NCBI GenBank assembly: GCA_958477465.1
Contig: CAUEFX010000007.1
Location: 1 to 64,000 of the forward strand
Reading direction: 5' to 3'
Length of the DNA stretch: 64,000 nucleotides
Source of the DNA: an uncultured Bacteroides sp.
Lineage (GTDB): Bacteria; Bacteroidota; Bacteroidia; Bacteroidales; Bacteroidaceae
The notes below the pieces were generated by a model. The model had not been told where the DNA came from, did not search any database, and saw only the letters and a program-made list of their open reading frames with translations. Position numbers and translations under genes: made by a program. How positions within the stretch are numbered: the stretch's first letter is position 1; each line of letters starts with the position of its first letter. Shown here one piece after another: positions 63,101 to 64,000 of this stretch.

Positions 63101-64000
63101 CTCCTGTTGCTATTGCCAGATAACAAGCTGCCACTTCGGCCGGTCCGTTTATACAAGAGTTGGTTCCATTCGCATTCTCAGTTGCATTCCAGATAAGCAT
63201 GTCATGCGGAAGGACAGCCGCCCGTTCGTACATCATATCGAAGTTGGATTTTGCCACATCCAGATAGCTTTGTCTACCGGTCAGCAAATAACCACGTACG
63301 CTGGCAATTACAATCCAAGCTATATCATCATTAAAATCGTTATACTCCCAATTGCTACCCTGCCGTCTGAGGAAATCGGCATGCAGTTTATCGAACATGT
63401 TCTTGTACTGAATGTCTCCCGTCACCTCGTAGGCATCGAGAACCACTTCGAACATCTCGGCATCTCCCCAAAAGCCTCCGTCGCCCAAACGTCCTTGGGT
63501 GCTGTTGTAGTAGCTTTTCGTCCAGCCTTCCATCATGGCATCCCGGGTGGCCTCCGTCAGATAATTCGGTTGTGCTTCTACCGCTTCAAGTTTCCACATC
63601 TGCCGTTCGGCGGATGTTCCGCTTCTCTTGGTGCTCAACCGTGCGCTCACTCCGTCAGTGGTCAGGTCGGCCACTTCCAGATAAAGTCCGGACTGAGTGA
63701 TGTAATATAAATCAGTCTTGTTTTCAACCGGCACAATCTCCCACGTTGCAGCCGATGCCCCGGAAGCCGACTGGCAAATCTGCGATCCGGAAGCTACATT
63801 TCCCCGACAGGCAAGATACCGGCCGCTATAGGCATTCGTCCACCGATAGCCGTTTCCTTCTCCGGATGCAAGTACCCAACGCTGGGCGTTCACATTCGTT
63901 TCCGTCCAACCGACTACATCTGCATTATCGGCCAGAGAGGCATCTTTCACAGATAAGACTTTTTCTCCCAAGGAAAGCTTATATGTTTGCCCGGAAATCA
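60135..64000 (-). CDS. Secreted GH76 alpha-1,6-mannanase-like enzyme, N-terminus outside the window
   Basis: The frame is open to the right edge, with at least 1288 codons visible. A ricin-type beta-trefoil comes first (GWTETNVNAQRWVLASGEGN). The GH76 (alpha/alpha)6 domain follows, with the catalytic Asp pair in YNDFNDDIAWIVIASVRGYL, GGFWGDAEMFEVVLDAYEVT and GTNSCINGPAEVAACYLAIA. Next is a CBM6-like domain (SIEFKVLPQRANSKIEVRLD), then four discoidin-like domains with the repeating pattern PKSWxLxAS...WxxxDxRTxQxF. The sorting-type tail ends EGMYIVRIQLSNRTVSQKVI. GH76 enzymes cleave alpha-1,6-linked mannose backbones, as in yeast mannan. It lies 24 nt upstream of the GH2 gene. Confidence 0.9.
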   Translation of the reverse strand, partial: ISGQTYKLSLGEKVLSVKDASLADNADVVGWTETNVNAQRWVLASGEGNGYRWTNAYSGRYLACRGNVASGSQICQSASGASAATWEIVPVENKTDLYYITQSGLYLEVADLTTDGVSARLSTKRSGTSAERQMWKLEAVEAQPNYLTEATRDAMMEGWTKSYYNSTQGRLGDGGFWGDAEMFEVVLDAYEVTGDIQYKNMFDKLHADFLRRQGSNWEYNDFNDDIAWIVIASVRGYLLTGRQSYLDVAKSNFDMMYERAAVLPHDMLIWNATENANGTNSCINGPAEVAACYLAIATGDESYYEKARKTYAAQREYLYKPSTGQVYDSFTWQKGVPSRYNTWASTYNQGTFLGAAVMLYNHYGDEQYKEDARMIMKYTREQMCNEFGIIKACQGVVDSEGKLVGDLPGFKGILMRYVRRFMVDLYQPDCAGWLAANAFQAYNNRNSDGVSCTAWLTKTVEEYTTSVPYTNYNKDPFGPSTAVSAAVNSYVGAKTVRKDAFAGIEAENFDYLKGVYTLSAEGIDSPVMGGDNMAAGAYTGYRNVDFGPYYAKSIEFKVLPQRANSKIEVRLDNPDGELLGSLTLPSEQTWQTVSLELSKPLDGMHTIYLKYTRGTGTAKLQIDNFRFKQEGYTSQDVTDNGGVLTTSIVLGGNSVVGAVIDNQVTTALTGTVSGDAWIQYQSPYPVVLKGYALTAAEGTQEGDPKSWKLQASADGEKWIDVDTQTNQTFEARYQKKQYDTSVSGAYTYFRLFVSERQGSGNRFQLAEWQLFGAALADKCITTDGGKVSTLYTDGVEKLFDKDAASVYRVNASDFWVEYEAESAYTPLSYSITTGDASESDPKSWILYASKEGTTWVKLDERTGQLFPYRGATYTYSFATSPATIDPEYTYFRLQVTENNGAQDTRLAEWQVVGGYVPQTFYNDITANGGELTSSLNEPVNSGALKKLTDNDGNTFYTFGGATTPWVEYKSSMEVKVKGFAIVSADDAAKDPTKVKLEYKGPNDTSFRRAFRGEVNFTKRNERIYVQLSRIYSGVCFRLTIETVSGEGNEAKIAEFELYGNGVQNDDLTSGATITPQYESENSVETADKLIDKNVNSKYCGPFTALTAWICCELPQATKVNMYSLTSGNDNEGRDPKTWVLEASNDGEDWVTIDTRSNQSFSDRQVTQYYTCNPEGESYSFYRLFVSENNGESLLQLSEWQMFAITSVGVKSETVIDSWAGIRMTDNGLYVEVPEAAQVQVYNLAGMLVQNVKVPSGTSCIPVADLNEGMYIVRIQLSNRTVSQKVIK

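Overview
The window looks like a gut Bacteroides chromosome segment (inference: the thetaiotaomicron/ovatus/xylanisolvens group). Supporting signs are a capsule locus led by UpxY and UpxZ regulators, Bacteroides-type promoters (-33 TTTG, -7 TAnnTTTG), SusE/F-like domains and large multi-module secreted glycosidases. Almost every gene lies on the minus strand, so transcription reads from high to low coordinates.

Left edge (1-3.4 kb): an HU-like DNA-binding protein, a small membrane/coiled-coil protein and a peptidoglycan amidase cut by the window edge form a short operon. Before it lies an AAA-ATPase-like/PD-(D/E)XK protein.

Capsule locus (3.4-26.1 kb): one long minus-strand operon runs from a promoter near 26.1 kb to a T-rich terminator at 3.40-3.45 kb. 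Gene order is upxY, upxZ, Wza-like export lipoprotein, Wzc-like tyrosine kinase with a (Gly-Tyr)12 tail, UDP-glucose dehydrogenase, UDP-glucuronate 4-epimerase, GT2, flippase, IspD/TarI-like cytidylyltransferase, SDR, acyltransferase, LicD, polymerase, GT4, polysaccharide deacetylase, two more GT4, initiating sugar-phosphate transferase, PglD-like acetyltransferase, DegT aminotransferase and WbuC-like cupin. Together these suggest a Wzx/Wzy-type polysaccharide containing uronic acid and an amino sugar, decorated with acyl and probably polyol-phosphate groups.

Capsule right boundary (26.1-31.5 kb): an array of short palindromes, a plus-strand unknown gene, a fragment of the same AAA/PD-(D/E)XK family found at the left boundary, and a tight three-gene operon (DUF262 protein, SMC-like ATPase with a DUF3696-like end, unknown protein) that resembles a defence module. 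A divergent NlpE-like lipoprotein follows.

Redox pair (31.5-34.5 kb): a Tat-exported aldo/keto reductase with ferredoxin-type clusters and a membrane polyferredoxin.

Glycan-degradation cluster (34.6-64 kb): six very large secreted proteins, all minus strand, ending in a tandem hairpin/terminator block. They are an SGNH esterase, a 2209-residue multi-module SGNH protein, a six-hairpin glycosidase, a GH3, a DUF4886/GLUG protein and a GH76-type endo-mannanase cut by the right edge. A seventh, a GH2 beta-galactosidase-like gene, carries one in-frame amber codon. All seven end in a C-terminal sorting-like domain and share discoidin-like domains. GH76 hints at an alpha-mannan-containing substrate; no SusC/SusD pair is in view.
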